In this document: one piece after another, positions 42,420 through 50,983 of the stretch
How the letters are laid out: every line of letters starts with the position of its first letter
Numbering within the stretch: the first letter of the stretch is position 1
Made by a program: the position numbers and the translations under genes
Notes under the pieces: model-generated
What the model was told of the DNA's origin: nothing
Database searches by the model: none
Seen by the model: only the letters and a program-made list of their open reading frames with translations
Origin: CAZCCV01 sp964497515
GTDB lineage: Bacteria > Armatimonadota > UBA5829 > DTLH01
Length of the DNA stretch: 64,000 nucleotides
Assembly: GCA_964497515.1 (NCBI GenBank)
Contig: CAZCCV010000001.1
Coordinates: forward strand, 62,001 to 126,000
Direction of reading: 5' to 3'

Positions 42420-43525
42420 TTACAGGTGGAGCAGGGTTCATTGGGACGCATCTTTCACGGGGGTTGTTGGCGAAAGGACATGGTGTCCGCGTGTTTGACA
42501 ACCTCACTGAACAGGTGCATGGAAATGATGCACCTCGTAACAATTGCACGCTGCCGGAGGTCGAGTTCATTTACGGCGATGTCAGAGACCGTGAAGCCCT
42601 GACAGCAGCACTTGAAAACATTGATATAGTCTTTCATCTTGCTGCTCAGACCGGTGTTGGGCAATCAATGTATCAGATAGAAGAGTATACGTCCTGTAAT
42701 GTAGGTGGTACCGCTACTCTGCTGGACATACTGGCAAACGAGAAGAAGAGTGTGCAGAAGTTGGTGGTAGCGTCATCAAGAGCCGTTTACGGCGAGGGGA
42801 AATATTCGTGTCCTTCGTGCGGTATTGTGTTCCCAGAGCCAAGATCGGTTGAACAGATGAGGAATCACGATTGGGAGGTCAAATGTCCGCTGTGTTCAGC
42901 GGACGTTGTGCCGCTCCCAACAGATGAGGACAAACCGCTAAAACCTGGTTCAGTTTATGCTATATCAAAGCGTGATCAAGAAGAAATGGGCATCTGCATT
43001 GGTCAGGCATACGGCATTCCAGCGACGGCGCTCAGATTCTTCAATGTGTATGGATCAGGGCAGTCGCTTACGAACCCGTATACTGGAATCATAACAATAT
43101 TTGCTTCGAAAATCAGAAACGGCGAGGCACCGTTGATATACGAAGACGGTCTTGAGTCCCGCGATTTCGTTCACGTGAGCGATGTAGTTCAGGCGTGTTT
43201 GTTGGCGATGGATACTGGTTCTTCAGATTATCGAGTCTTCAATGTCGGTAGTGGTCAGGCGCTGTCAGTACTGGAGATGGCTCGAATTATGATAGGTGAA
43301 ATGGGAGCTGATCTCAATCCGGAGGTCATCGGAAAGTACAGAGTGGGTGACATTCGACACTGTCACGCCGACTTGACGAACGCAAGTCGCTATTTGGGTT
43401 ATCGCCCGCAGACAGATTTCCGGACTGGGATATGTGAGTTTCTCGCGTGGGCAGAAACGAGAGAATCGGCAGACAGACTTTCGCAAGCGACTGAAGAGCT
43501 CCGGAAGCGAGGGCTTTTTAGATAG
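42407..43525 (+). CDS. NAD-dependent epimerase, dTDP-L-rhamnose 4-epimerase-like, with zinc-ribbon insertion
   Basis: 372 aa extended SDR. Rossmann TGGAGFIGTHLSRGLLAKGH, then FDNLTEQVHGNDAP; catalytic Ser in ASSRAVYGEG and YxxxK in YAISKRDQEE. Between them is an insertion with CPSCG and CPLC, giving four Cys that can bind zinc. FDNLxxQVHG and the Cys insertion both recall dTDP-L-rhamnose 4-epimerases, which make 6-deoxy-L-talose; this assignment is by pattern only. RBS GGGAGG before ATG 42407. It is inside the end of the preceding gene. Confidence 0.88.
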   Translation: MHVLITGGAGFIGTHLSRGLLAKGHGVRVFDNLTEQVHGNDAPRNNCTLPEVEFIYGDVRDREALTAALENIDIVFHLAAQTGVGQSMYQIEEYTSCNVGGTATLLDILANEKKSVQKLVVASSRAVYGEGKYSCPSCGIVFPEPRSVEQMRNHDWEVKCPLCSADVVPLPTDEDKPLKPGSVYAISKRDQEEMGICIGQAYGIPATALRFFNVYGSGQSLTNPYTGIITIFASKIRNGEAPLIYEDGLESRDFVHVSDVVQACLLAMDTGSSDYRVFNVGSGQALSVLEMARIMIGEMGADLNPEVIGKYRVGDIRHCHADLTNASRYLGYRPQTDFRTGICEFLAWAETRESADRLSQATEELRKRGLFR

Positions 43526-43541
43526 AAAGAAGACGGTTGTT

Positions 43542-44483
43542 ATGGCAGATAGCCTGGATCTTTCCATAGTAATAGTTAGTTACAATACGTTGGAGTTAAC
43601 CCGCAAATGCCTGCGGTCGGTTTACGATAACACGAACGAGGTGAGCTTTGAGGTTTGGGTAGTGGACAATGCTTCTGCTGACGGCAGTGCCGATATGATT
43701 GAGGCAGAGTTTCCTGATGCGCATCTCATTAGAAACGAAATCAACGTCGGGCTAGCGGCAGCTACAAACCAGGGGCTTGAGCCTAGCACCGGGCGGTATG
43801 TCCTCACGCTTAACAGCGACACCCTGGTTCAGCCGGATGCATTTGATACACTGGTGAAGTTCATGGATGAGCATCCGGATGCTGGTGCGGCTACACCACG
43901 ACTTGAGATTCCAGATGGCAATCCGCACACTCACTACTGCGGAAACATCATATCTTTTAAGGCTCAGTTGTTGTTTGTCATTGCGCCCTTGCATGAGTCG
44001 TTACATCAGGCGGTGTACGATGCTCGCGGACACGGCATAGACTACAGTAAGACTCAGGAAGTGCCTTGCATTCTGATGGGAACTGCGCTCATAGTGCGGC
44101 GTGAGGTGTATGAGACTGTTGGAGGGCAGGATCCGCGATTCTTTGTATATGCTGAGGATGTCGATTGGACGATTAGAATCGCTAAAGCTGGTTGGAAACA
44201 GTACATAGTGACCGAGGCGCTGGTGCTTCATTACGGCGGAAGCAGTACGAAGCAGAGCGGTGTAAAGATGAACGCCCAGCTCTACAGAAGCAAATGCCGC
44301 TATGTGCAGAAGCATTTCGGCCTTTTTGCCGGATTGACTGTTCGCGGAGCGGCGGCGTTGGTGAGTATGTTTAGATGGAGCAAGTGGGCTGTTCTGTGGT
44401 TAGTGCGTCCGTCGCATAGAGAAAGCGCAGCAGCGAAAATGGAAGAAGCACACAGAGTCCTTGGCGCAGTATTGAGGTATTGA
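43542..44483 (+). CDS. Family 2 glycosyltransferase, rhamnosyltransferase-like
   Basis: 313 aa from ATG 43542. GT-A core: LSIVIVSYNTLELTRKCL, VVDNASADGSADMI, NVGLAAATNQGLE, LTLNSDTLVQP (DxD-like NSD) and FFVYAEDVDWTIRIAKAGW with the catalytic ED. The pattern is of the WbbL/rhamnosyltransferase group. The reading frame runs upstream into the epimerase gene, but no start there has an RBS. Four bases separate it from the following methyltransferase gene. Confidence 0.92.
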   Translation: MADSLDLSIVIVSYNTLELTRKCLRSVYDNTNEVSFEVWVVDNASADGSADMIEAEFPDAHLIRNEINVGLAAATNQGLEPSTGRYVLTLNSDTLVQPDAFDTLVKFMDEHPDAGAATPRLEIPDGNPHTHYCGNIISFKAQLLFVIAPLHESLHQAVYDARGHGIDYSKTQEVPCILMGTALIVRREVYETVGGQDPRFFVYAEDVDWTIRIAKAGWKQYIVTEALVLHYGGSSTKQSGVKMNAQLYRSKCRYVQKHFGLFAGLTVRGAAALVSMFRWSKWAVLWLVRPSHRESAAAKMEEAHRVLGAVLRY

Positions 44484-44487
44484 TCTG

Positions 44488-45246
44488 ATGAAAGAGCTTA
44501 TCAAGAAAGCCGTGCTTCGGGTTTTGGTAGTCCTAAGGCTGTACCCGCATCCATTCTTGGTAGGGCAGCCGGGGAAAATATACGAATACTACCGGCTTCT
44601 AAAAGGTGTGAAGTTTACTGGCAGTGAAGTAGTTTTGGACTTTGGCTGCGGAGCCGGTATGCAGACTGTCTTACTAGGATCAAAGTGCGCAAAGGTGGTT
44701 GGAATCGATATTAATAAGGCTTCCATCGCACGTGCGAATAAGACGGCGTTGCTTTTGCAGCATCGTGTAAGAAGTGAATTTTTGTCTGGGCGAATAGAAC
44801 ATTTGGGCTTGGAGGAGTCTTCTTTCGACAAAGTATTCAGTTTCTGTGTTATTGAACACGTTCCCAACTACGAAGAGGTTTTTCAGATACTGTACAACGT
44901 GTTGAAACCAGGTGGTGAATTGATTTTTTCCGCTGATAGTATGGAAGCTTTCGACAATAATGAGATTGTTGATCAGCACCGTGCGAAGTGTTCCATAGCT
45001 GCGTACTTCAGAAAAGACACGCTTGAACAGTTGCTGAAAGAGACTGGGTTCACAGATATCAGTATTGAACCCAGTTATCAGAGCAAGTATGCACAAAGGT
45101 TGTGGTTACGAGTATTCAAAAAGGACTTCAAAATTGGTGTATTGCAGTCAGTGTTTGGATACTTGCTAGTCCGATATCACGAAGCCCGGTGTTCTCCAGA
45201 AGAGAAGGGGCTGTTTTTGATGGTCAAATGTCAAAAACGGGTGTGA
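44488..45246 (+). CDS. Class I SAM-dependent methyltransferase
   Basis: 252 aa, GAGG before ATG. Motif I VVLDFGCGAGMQTVLLG, acidic end of strand 2 VVGIDINKASI, motif FSFCVIEHVPNYEE and post-motif VLKPGGELIF. Probably methylates a sugar of the polysaccharide or caps the chain, judging only from its place between glycosyltransferase genes. It is richer in A/T than its neighbours, which may mean separate origin. Confidence 0.9.
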   Translation: MKELIKKAVLRVLVVLRLYPHPFLVGQPGKIYEYYRLLKGVKFTGSEVVLDFGCGAGMQTVLLGSKCAKVVGIDINKASIARANKTALLLQHRVRSEFLSGRIEHLGLEESSFDKVFSFCVIEHVPNYEEVFQILYNVLKPGGELIFSADSMEAFDNNEIVDQHRAKCSIAAYFRKDTLEQLLKETGFTDISIEPSYQSKYAQRLWLRVFKKDFKIGVLQSVFGYLLVRYHEARCSPEEKGLFLMVKCQKRV

Positions 45247-45262
45247 AGGATCCGTCATCAAA

Positions 45263-46414
45263 ATGCGTGTAGTATTCCTGTTATCTGGATTTTTGCATTA
45301 TACATCGGAACTGGCGAATGCGCTGGTTGCGGAGGGACACGATGTCACCATCATTGCGCCCGACTCTATTGGCGATTTCGTTGGCTCTGGCACTGGCGAC
45401 CCTAAGCAGGATTACAGGGATATTCTTGACGAACGCATTAATCTCGAATGGTTTCACAGGCCGAGCGACACTAATCTCGCCACACTTGGTGCGAACATAG
45501 CCTGCATTCGTCGGATCAATAGTCTGCTGAAACAATATCGGCCGGATATATTGCATCTTATGGACTGCGCTGACTATCGGATTTACATACCAGCGACAAG
45601 GTGTATGCGACGCTGCCCGTCGGTGCTTACAGTGCACGATGCTTCACATCATCCTGGAGATCTCAAAAACCGGATGGAGTTTTTACGCAGACCACTGCGC
45701 CGCAGAGCCGATCTTGTGATAACACTGGGCGACGACATTGCAAAAAGGTTGCTTGAAGAAGGCGACGTTACTCACGACACGTTGCGCACTATTCCCAGAG
45801 GCCCTTACGATATGTACAAGCAGTGGCTCACAGGTAAGCCTGTCGATGAAAAGAGCGTGCTGCTTTTCGGCAGAGTATCGAGATACAAAGGGTTGGACTA
45901 CCTAATTGAAGCTGCTCCTAAGGTCGTAGAGAAAATACCCGATGCCAAGTTCGTGATAGCGGGGTCTGGCCCCGATTGGCCGCGCTGCAAGGCGATGATT
46001 AAGAACCCTGACTACTTTGTATTGAAAGAAGAGAAGGTCAAAGAGCCGGAAGTAACCGCACTTTTTGAAAGCGCATCTGTTGTGGTGCTACCTTACATAG
46101 AAGCGTCGCAGAGCGGAGTGCTTTTCATAGCATACGCTCTCGGAAAACCAGCAATTGTCACCTGTGTCGGTTCGTTGCCGGAAGTCGTTGATGATGGTGA
46201 AACAGGTATTATTATTCCTCCGGCGGATTCCGACGCACTCGCTGACGCGATTATAAGGGTGCTGACAGACGACGCGCTGAGGCTGCGGCTTGGGGAGAAT
46301 GCCCGGGAAAAGGCATCGACAGGGGATCTTTCCTGGGCCACCATAGCGCGCAAAACAACGGGAGTCTACCAAGAGGCAATAGATCGCAGAAAATCGCCCC
46401 AGGTGATGAAGTGA
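45263..46414 (+). CDS. Family 4 glycosyltransferase
   Basis: 383 aa GT-B enzyme. N-terminal LLSGFLHYTSELANALVAEGHDV; C-terminal donor-binding half VLLFGRVSRYKGLDYLIEAA, FVIAGSGPDW, and the E-x7-E region VLPYIEASQSGVLFIAYALGKPAIVT. Its stop overlaps the GTG of the next gene (ATGAAGTGAAG), a sign of coupling. Sugar and acceptor unknown. Confidence 0.93.
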   Translation: MRVVFLLSGFLHYTSELANALVAEGHDVTIIAPDSIGDFVGSGTGDPKQDYRDILDERINLEWFHRPSDTNLATLGANIACIRRINSLLKQYRPDILHLMDCADYRIYIPATRCMRRCPSVLTVHDASHHPGDLKNRMEFLRRPLRRRADLVITLGDDIAKRLLEEGDVTHDTLRTIPRGPYDMYKQWLTGKPVDEKSVLLFGRVSRYKGLDYLIEAAPKVVEKIPDAKFVIAGSGPDWPRCKAMIKNPDYFVLKEEKVKEPEVTALFESASVVVLPYIEASQSGVLFIAYALGKPAIVTCVGSLPEVVDDGETGIIIPPADSDALADAIIRVLTDDALRLRLGENAREKASTGDLSWATIARKTTGVYQEAIDRRKSPQVMK

Positions 46415-47625
46415 AGTACACTCCGGTTCCGGTATTTGTCTTTCACTCGGTGCGCCCAGCGAGCATTCCGTGGAAATGGGGTTACCTCTCGTGCCCTCCG
46501 ACGCTCTTCGAGAGCTATCTGAGGAGCTTGAAGGCCAAGGGTTACGAGAGCGTGCTGCTCTCGGACGTTGTGCAGTACAATCTCGGTGAAATGGCGCTAT
46601 CAAAAAGGAGTGTTGCGATAACCTTCGATGATGGGTATCTGGACAATTGGACCGTTGTCGTGCCGCTTCTCAAGAAATACGGCTTTCGTGGGACACTTTT
46701 TGTAAGCCCCGAGTTCGTCGATCCGCGGAACATAGTAAGGCCACAGGTCAGTCCGGGCAGAGAAATCACCAGGGAGCACGTGGAAGGTTTTGTTTCGTGG
46801 GATGAGCTGAAGGCTGCGCAAGATGAAGGGGTTCTGGACGTTCAGTCGCACGGAATGACTCATACCTGGTATCCGTCCTCAGGAGAGATAGTGGACTTTC
46901 ATCATCCCGGAGACGGTTATCCATGGCTAGCCTGGAACGCGAGGCCGGACAGGAAGCACCTTTGGAATGTGGAGGATCAGTCTCAGTTTGTGCCGTATGG
47001 TACACCAGTTTATGCGCACTCAAAATCGCTGATAGCCAAGCGGTATTTTGAGCCACAGGAGCCTACAGAGAAGCTCGTTCGGTTCGTAAAGGATGAAGGA
47101 GGAGTAGACTTCTTCCAACAATCCAATTGGCGAGAGATACTGCACGAACAGGCAAGGAGTTGTGCGATTGAAGGGCGTTTGGAAACAGACGACGAGTACC
47201 ACTCTCGAGTATTCTGGGAGCTTGACGCAAGCAAAAAGGAGATAGAGTCTCGGCTAAACAAGCCTGTAGAGTATCTATGCTGGCCTGGAGGCGGATACAA
47301 CGAGATGACTATTGAGTTTGCCAGGCGGGCACGGTACGTTTCGTGGGATGAAAGAGAGGGCCCAAACGGGCAGGGAGCACTGAACTATCCCGGGAAGAAA
47401 ATAGAGGGATTCGGCAGAACCTGGGTTCCCGTATTAAACGTTGGGCGATTCAGTTCGTTTGCGAATCGTCTGATCTTTCGTTACAAGCTGGAAATCTACC
47501 GCGACAGCCCTGGATGGCGCAGCGTGCGGGGGATTGTTACTAAAGTGAACAATGGACTGGGCTTGCCGAAGCGAGCCCTTGGTTTGAAGATGAAGAGCGT
47601 GGAAAGGAGCCACAAGGATGAGTAG
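46411..47625 (+). CDS. Polysaccharide deacetylase (CE4/NodB family)
   Basis: 404 aa from GTG 46411. NodB motifs: AITFDDGYLDN (catalytic base and metal Asp), SHGMTHTWYP (HxxxH metal site), and CWPGGGYNEMTIEFA. A ~120-residue insertion between motifs 2 and 3 makes it longer than a minimal NodB domain. No signal peptide, so it probably acts on a cytoplasmic or membrane-linked precursor, removing N-acetyl groups. Overlaps both neighbours. Confidence 0.9.
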   Translation: MKYTPVPVFVFHSVRPASIPWKWGYLSCPPTLFESYLRSLKAKGYESVLLSDVVQYNLGEMALSKRSVAITFDDGYLDNWTVVVPLLKKYGFRGTLFVSPEFVDPRNIVRPQVSPGREITREHVEGFVSWDELKAAQDEGVLDVQSHGMTHTWYPSSGEIVDFHHPGDGYPWLAWNARPDRKHLWNVEDQSQFVPYGTPVYAHSKSLIAKRYFEPQEPTEKLVRFVKDEGGVDFFQQSNWREILHEQARSCAIEGRLETDDEYHSRVFWELDASKKEIESRLNKPVEYLCWPGGGYNEMTIEFARRARYVSWDEREGPNGQGALNYPGKKIEGFGRTWVPVLNVGRFSSFANRLIFRYKLEIYRDSPGWRSVRGIVTKVNNGLGLPKRALGLKMKSVERSHKDE

Positions 47626-48937
47626 TATTGCTGAAGGGGCACAAAAATCGTCCTACCAGCCAGAAGAGACCACTGTTGCAGTCATAGGGCTGGGTTATGT
47701 GGGGCTTCCTCTTGTCGTCGAGTTCGGTCTTCACGGGTTCAACGGCATTGGGATAGACACCGATGCAGAGAAGGTGGATCAGGTAAATGCGGGCGTTTCG
47801 TATATTTCGGATGTGCCCACGGCCGATATCACGGCTTTGAAGGATGCTGGCAGGCTTAGAGCTACCACAGATTTTTCGGTACTGCAGGACGCAAATGCGA
47901 TTATCATATGTGTTCCCACACCACTTAGAAAGACGAAAGAGCCAGATATAACTCATATCCTTTCCGCGTGTGAAGAGATCGCCAAGAATCTGCGTAGCGG
48001 ACAAGTGATTGTGCTGGAGAGCACAACTTACCCCGGAACTACCGACGAAGTGATTCTTCCGCTCTTTGAGAAGACCGGGCTTGAGGTTGGCAAGGATTTC
48101 TTTTTGGCATTCTCTCCAGAGAGAGTCGACCCAGGAAATCCGGAGTTTCTGACTCAGAATATCTGCAAAATCGTCGGCGGAGTGACGCCGGAGTGCACCG
48201 ATCGCGCGGTGAGCCTTTATCGTCACGCAATAGCGAATGTCCAGCCTGTGTCGAATGCAAGGGTTGCCGAGACAGCGAAGCTGCTGGAGAACACATATCG
48301 CAGCGTAAACATAGCTCTTGTGAATGAACTCGCTTTGATGTGCCAGCGGCTTGGGATCGACGTTTGGGAGGTCATTGAAGCTGCTGCTACCAAGCCATTT
48401 GGTTATCAAGCGTTCTTCCCGGGGCCCGGAATTGGCGGCCATTGTATCCCACTGGATCCATACTACCTTACTTGGCGTGCCCGTGTGAGTGGTTACGAGG
48501 CAAAGTTCATCGGCCTCGCGGGCGAGATTAATTCGAGCATGCCTCACCATGTGGTAGCACTCATTTCAGATGCTCTGAATGAAGCGGGGAAATGTGTTAA
48601 AGGCTCGAGTATTCTGATTCTCGGTGCAGCATACAAAAAGAACGTATCTGACGTAAGGGAATCTCCGGCGCTTGTGGTAATGGAGTTGCTTGAAGCAAAG
48701 GGTGCCAAAGTGTCTTACGCCGACCCATTTGTCCCGACTGTTACTGTGGCCGAGAGAGTATATGAATCGTTGTCGGTGGAGCAGAAAGTGCTGGAATCTG
48801 CTGATTGTGTGGCCATAATCACCAACCACGACGGCTTCGACTACGAACTCGTTGGCAAGCACGCTTCGCTGATTATAGACACCAGAAACGCAATGAAAGG
48901 CGTGAGTGGAACGAAGGGAGCGGTGATAAAACTGTGA
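47618..48937 (+). CDS. Nucleotide-sugar dehydrogenase (UDP-N-acetyl-hexosamine 6-dehydrogenase, WbpA/WecC type)
   Basis: 439 aa, AAGGAG before ATG. VAVIGLGYVGLPLVVEFG is the NAD motif; STTYPGTTDE and SPERVDPGNPEF follow; the catalytic Cys is in GPGIGGHCIPLDPYYL, typical of the WbpA/WbpO/VipA branch, which oxidises UDP-GlcNAc or UDP-GalNAc. It is followed by a UDP-GlcNAc 4-epimerase-type gene with GTGA overlap, so the pair may make UDP-GalNAcA. Confidence 0.94.
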   Translation: MSSIAEGAQKSSYQPEETTVAVIGLGYVGLPLVVEFGLHGFNGIGIDTDAEKVDQVNAGVSYISDVPTADITALKDAGRLRATTDFSVLQDANAIIICVPTPLRKTKEPDITHILSACEEIAKNLRSGQVIVLESTTYPGTTDEVILPLFEKTGLEVGKDFFLAFSPERVDPGNPEFLTQNICKIVGGVTPECTDRAVSLYRHAIANVQPVSNARVAETAKLLENTYRSVNIALVNELALMCQRLGIDVWEVIEAAATKPFGYQAFFPGPGIGGHCIPLDPYYLTWRARVSGYEAKFIGLAGEINSSMPHHVVALISDALNEAGKCVKGSSILILGAAYKKNVSDVRESPALVVMELLEAKGAKVSYADPFVPTVTVAERVYESLSVEQKVLESADCVAIITNHDGFDYELVGKHASLIIDTRNAMKGVSGTKGAVIKL

Positions 48938-49869
48938 GTTCTTATCTTGTTACGGGTGGTGCGGGGTTCATTGGCTCGCATATAGTGGACGCTCTCGTTG
49001 CAGAAGGTCACAGCGTCAGGGTTCTCGACAATCTGACAACCGGCAAAATATCGAATATTGAGCACAATCTGGATCGCATTGAGCTGATTAAAGATAGCCT
49101 TACGAGCTTTGAGGCCGTGAAAAGATCAGTGGATGGAGTAGATTATGTAATACATCAAGGTGCGCTTCCTTCGGTTCCGAGGTCTGTTTCGGATCCGATA
49201 TCGTCGAACAGTGCGAACATCGATGGCACATTGAACCTTTTGGTGGCCTCACGAGATGCAGGGGTGAAGCGATTGGTGTATGCATCGTCTTCATCGGTTT
49301 ATGGTGACACTCCGGTGTTACCGAAGCGGGAGGATATGCCGCCGAATCCACTCTCTCCGTATGCCATGACCAAACTCGGTGCGGAGTATTACTGCCGGAT
49401 TTTTACGAAGTTGTATGGGTTTGAGACAGTTTCGCTCAGATACTTCAACGTCTTTGGGCCAAGGCAGGATCCATCTTCGCAGTATGCTGCAGTGATTCCC
49501 AAGTTCCTAGTTGCAATAAAACAGGGTGAGAGGCCGGTCATTTATGGTAACGGGCAGCAATCCAGAGACTTCACCTACGTTAAGAACAACGTGAATGCAA
49601 ACCTTTTGGCGTGCACTGCTCCTCTAGCTGCAGGCGAAGTGTTTAACATCGCTTGCGGCGATAGGTTCAGCCTTTTGGATCTTGTAAATGAGATCAACTC
49701 ACTGCTTGGGACGAATGTGGAACCGGTTTTTGAAGAAGCCAGAGCCGGTGATGTGATGCACTCGCAAGCAGACATTTCGAAAGCTCGTGATCTATTGGGA
49801 TTCGAGCCAGAGATAGCTTTTAGAGAAGGTCTTAGAGAGTTGGTGCGCTGGTATCAATCCGGCGCGTGA
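48934..49869 (+). CDS. UDP-GlcNAc(A) 4-epimerase-type SDR (WbpP-like)
   Basis: 311 aa from GTG 48934, overlapping the previous stop as GTGA. SYLVTGGAGFIGSHIVDALVAEGH, YASSSSVYGDT, YAMTKLGAEYYCRIF (YxxxK), RYFNVFGPRQDP, and YGNGQQSRDFTYV. The pattern VLDNLTTGK...N and FGPRQDPSSQYAAVIPKF is that of WbpP/TviC. A longer in-frame reading from 48805 lies inside the dehydrogenase gene and is not a separate start. Confidence 0.93.
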   Translation: MSSYLVTGGAGFIGSHIVDALVAEGHSVRVLDNLTTGKISNIEHNLDRIELIKDSLTSFEAVKRSVDGVDYVIHQGALPSVPRSVSDPISSNSANIDGTLNLLVASRDAGVKRLVYASSSSVYGDTPVLPKREDMPPNPLSPYAMTKLGAEYYCRIFTKLYGFETVSLRYFNVFGPRQDPSSQYAAVIPKFLVAIKQGERPVIYGNGQQSRDFTYVKNNVNANLLACTAPLAAGEVFNIACGDRFSLLDLVNEINSLLGTNVEPVFEEARAGDVMHSQADISKARDLLGFEPEIAFREGLRELVRWYQSGA

Positions 49870-49876
49870 TGAAAGA

Positions 49877-50983
49877 ATGAGCAAACCTCTCGTATTGCAG
49901 GTGATACCTACATTAAGTGGTGGGGGAGCAGAGCGTGAAGTCGCTCGTGTTGCACCAGTGCTTAAGGCGGATGGGCGTTTTGACGTTGCCGTCTGTTGCG
50001 TTATGAGCGGAGGTGTCTTTGCTGAGAGCGTTTCAGCGTCGGGTGTTGATGTAGATATTCTGAACGAATCCCCGACATCCTCTTCAAGGATGTTTTTCGA
50101 TCTCGTTCGCTACTTGAGGAAACGTCGTCCGGCGATTGTGCATTCGCATCTGCTCAGGTGGGGCCCGATGGCGGCAAGGACTGCTGGAATCGGACCTACG
50201 ATTATGAGTGAGCACAGTTGGAACCCTCCACGCAGTGGCGTTGGGATGCTCTTCGATAGATTTGCAGGGCGATTTGTAACAATGTCGGTGGCAGTTTCGG
50301 AGGCTACCAGACAGATTCGGATCAACAAATGGCGGGTACCGGCAAAGAGAATAATCACAATCCCGAATGCTGTAGATATCGGGGACACTGCGGAGCGTGT
50401 TGACCACGTTCAGAAGCGTTCCGAACTTGGATTTGCGGATGGCACACCGCTGATAGGCACAATAGGCCGGTTAGTCCCTATTAAGGCGCAGAAGTACTTC
50501 ATAGAGGCTGCGGCGAAGGTCTTGAAGTCCGCTCCAGAGAGTCGTTTTGTGCTTGTGGGCGAAGGAGAACTCAGAGGCGAGCTGGAACAGCAGGTTGCGG
50601 CGCTTGGGATTGCTGAGGAAGTGAAGTTTCTTGGCTTTCGAGAGGACGCCCGAGAGATCGCCTGTGTGTTGGATGTAGCGTGTCTTTCATCAGACTCAGA
50701 GGGGACGCCGATTACTATGCTGGAGGCGATGTCGTGTGGTATTCCTGCCGTCGTAACGGATGTGGGAGGGTGTCCGGAAGTGGTGCAGAACGGAGTGACC
50801 GGCTTTGTGGTGCCTCCCAGAGACCCAGACGCACTTGCGGAGGCGATACTGAAGCTTATAGGCGACCGCAATATGGCCAGAAGGTTTGGAATTGCAGGTA
50901 AAGATAGGGCAAATACTGTATACTCAGTGGAGGCCAATCTGGCCAGTCTGAATGACTTGTATCAATCGGTGCTCTCAAATTGA
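49877..50983 (+). CDS. Family 4 glycosyltransferase
   Basis: 368 aa GT-B. PTLSGGGAEREVARVAPVL at the N-terminus; later GTIGRLVPIKAQKYFIEAA, FVLVGEGELRGELEQQV, SSDSEGTPITMLEAMSCGIPAVVTDVGG with the E-x7-E motif. The GGAERE start is common in glycosyltransferases acting late in exopolysaccharide assembly. Its stop overlaps the next TTG start (TTGA). Confidence 0.94.
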   Translation: MSKPLVLQVIPTLSGGGAEREVARVAPVLKADGRFDVAVCCVMSGGVFAESVSASGVDVDILNESPTSSSRMFFDLVRYLRKRRPAIVHSHLLRWGPMAARTAGIGPTIMSEHSWNPPRSGVGMLFDRFAGRFVTMSVAVSEATRQIRINKWRVPAKRIITIPNAVDIGDTAERVDHVQKRSELGFADGTPLIGTIGRLVPIKAQKYFIEAAAKVLKSAPESRFVLVGEGELRGELEQQVAALGIAEEVKFLGFREDAREIACVLDVACLSSDSEGTPITMLEAMSCGIPAVVTDVGGCPEVVQNGVTGFVVPPRDPDALAEAILKLIGDRNMARRFGIAGKDRANTVYSVEANLASLNDLYQSVLSN

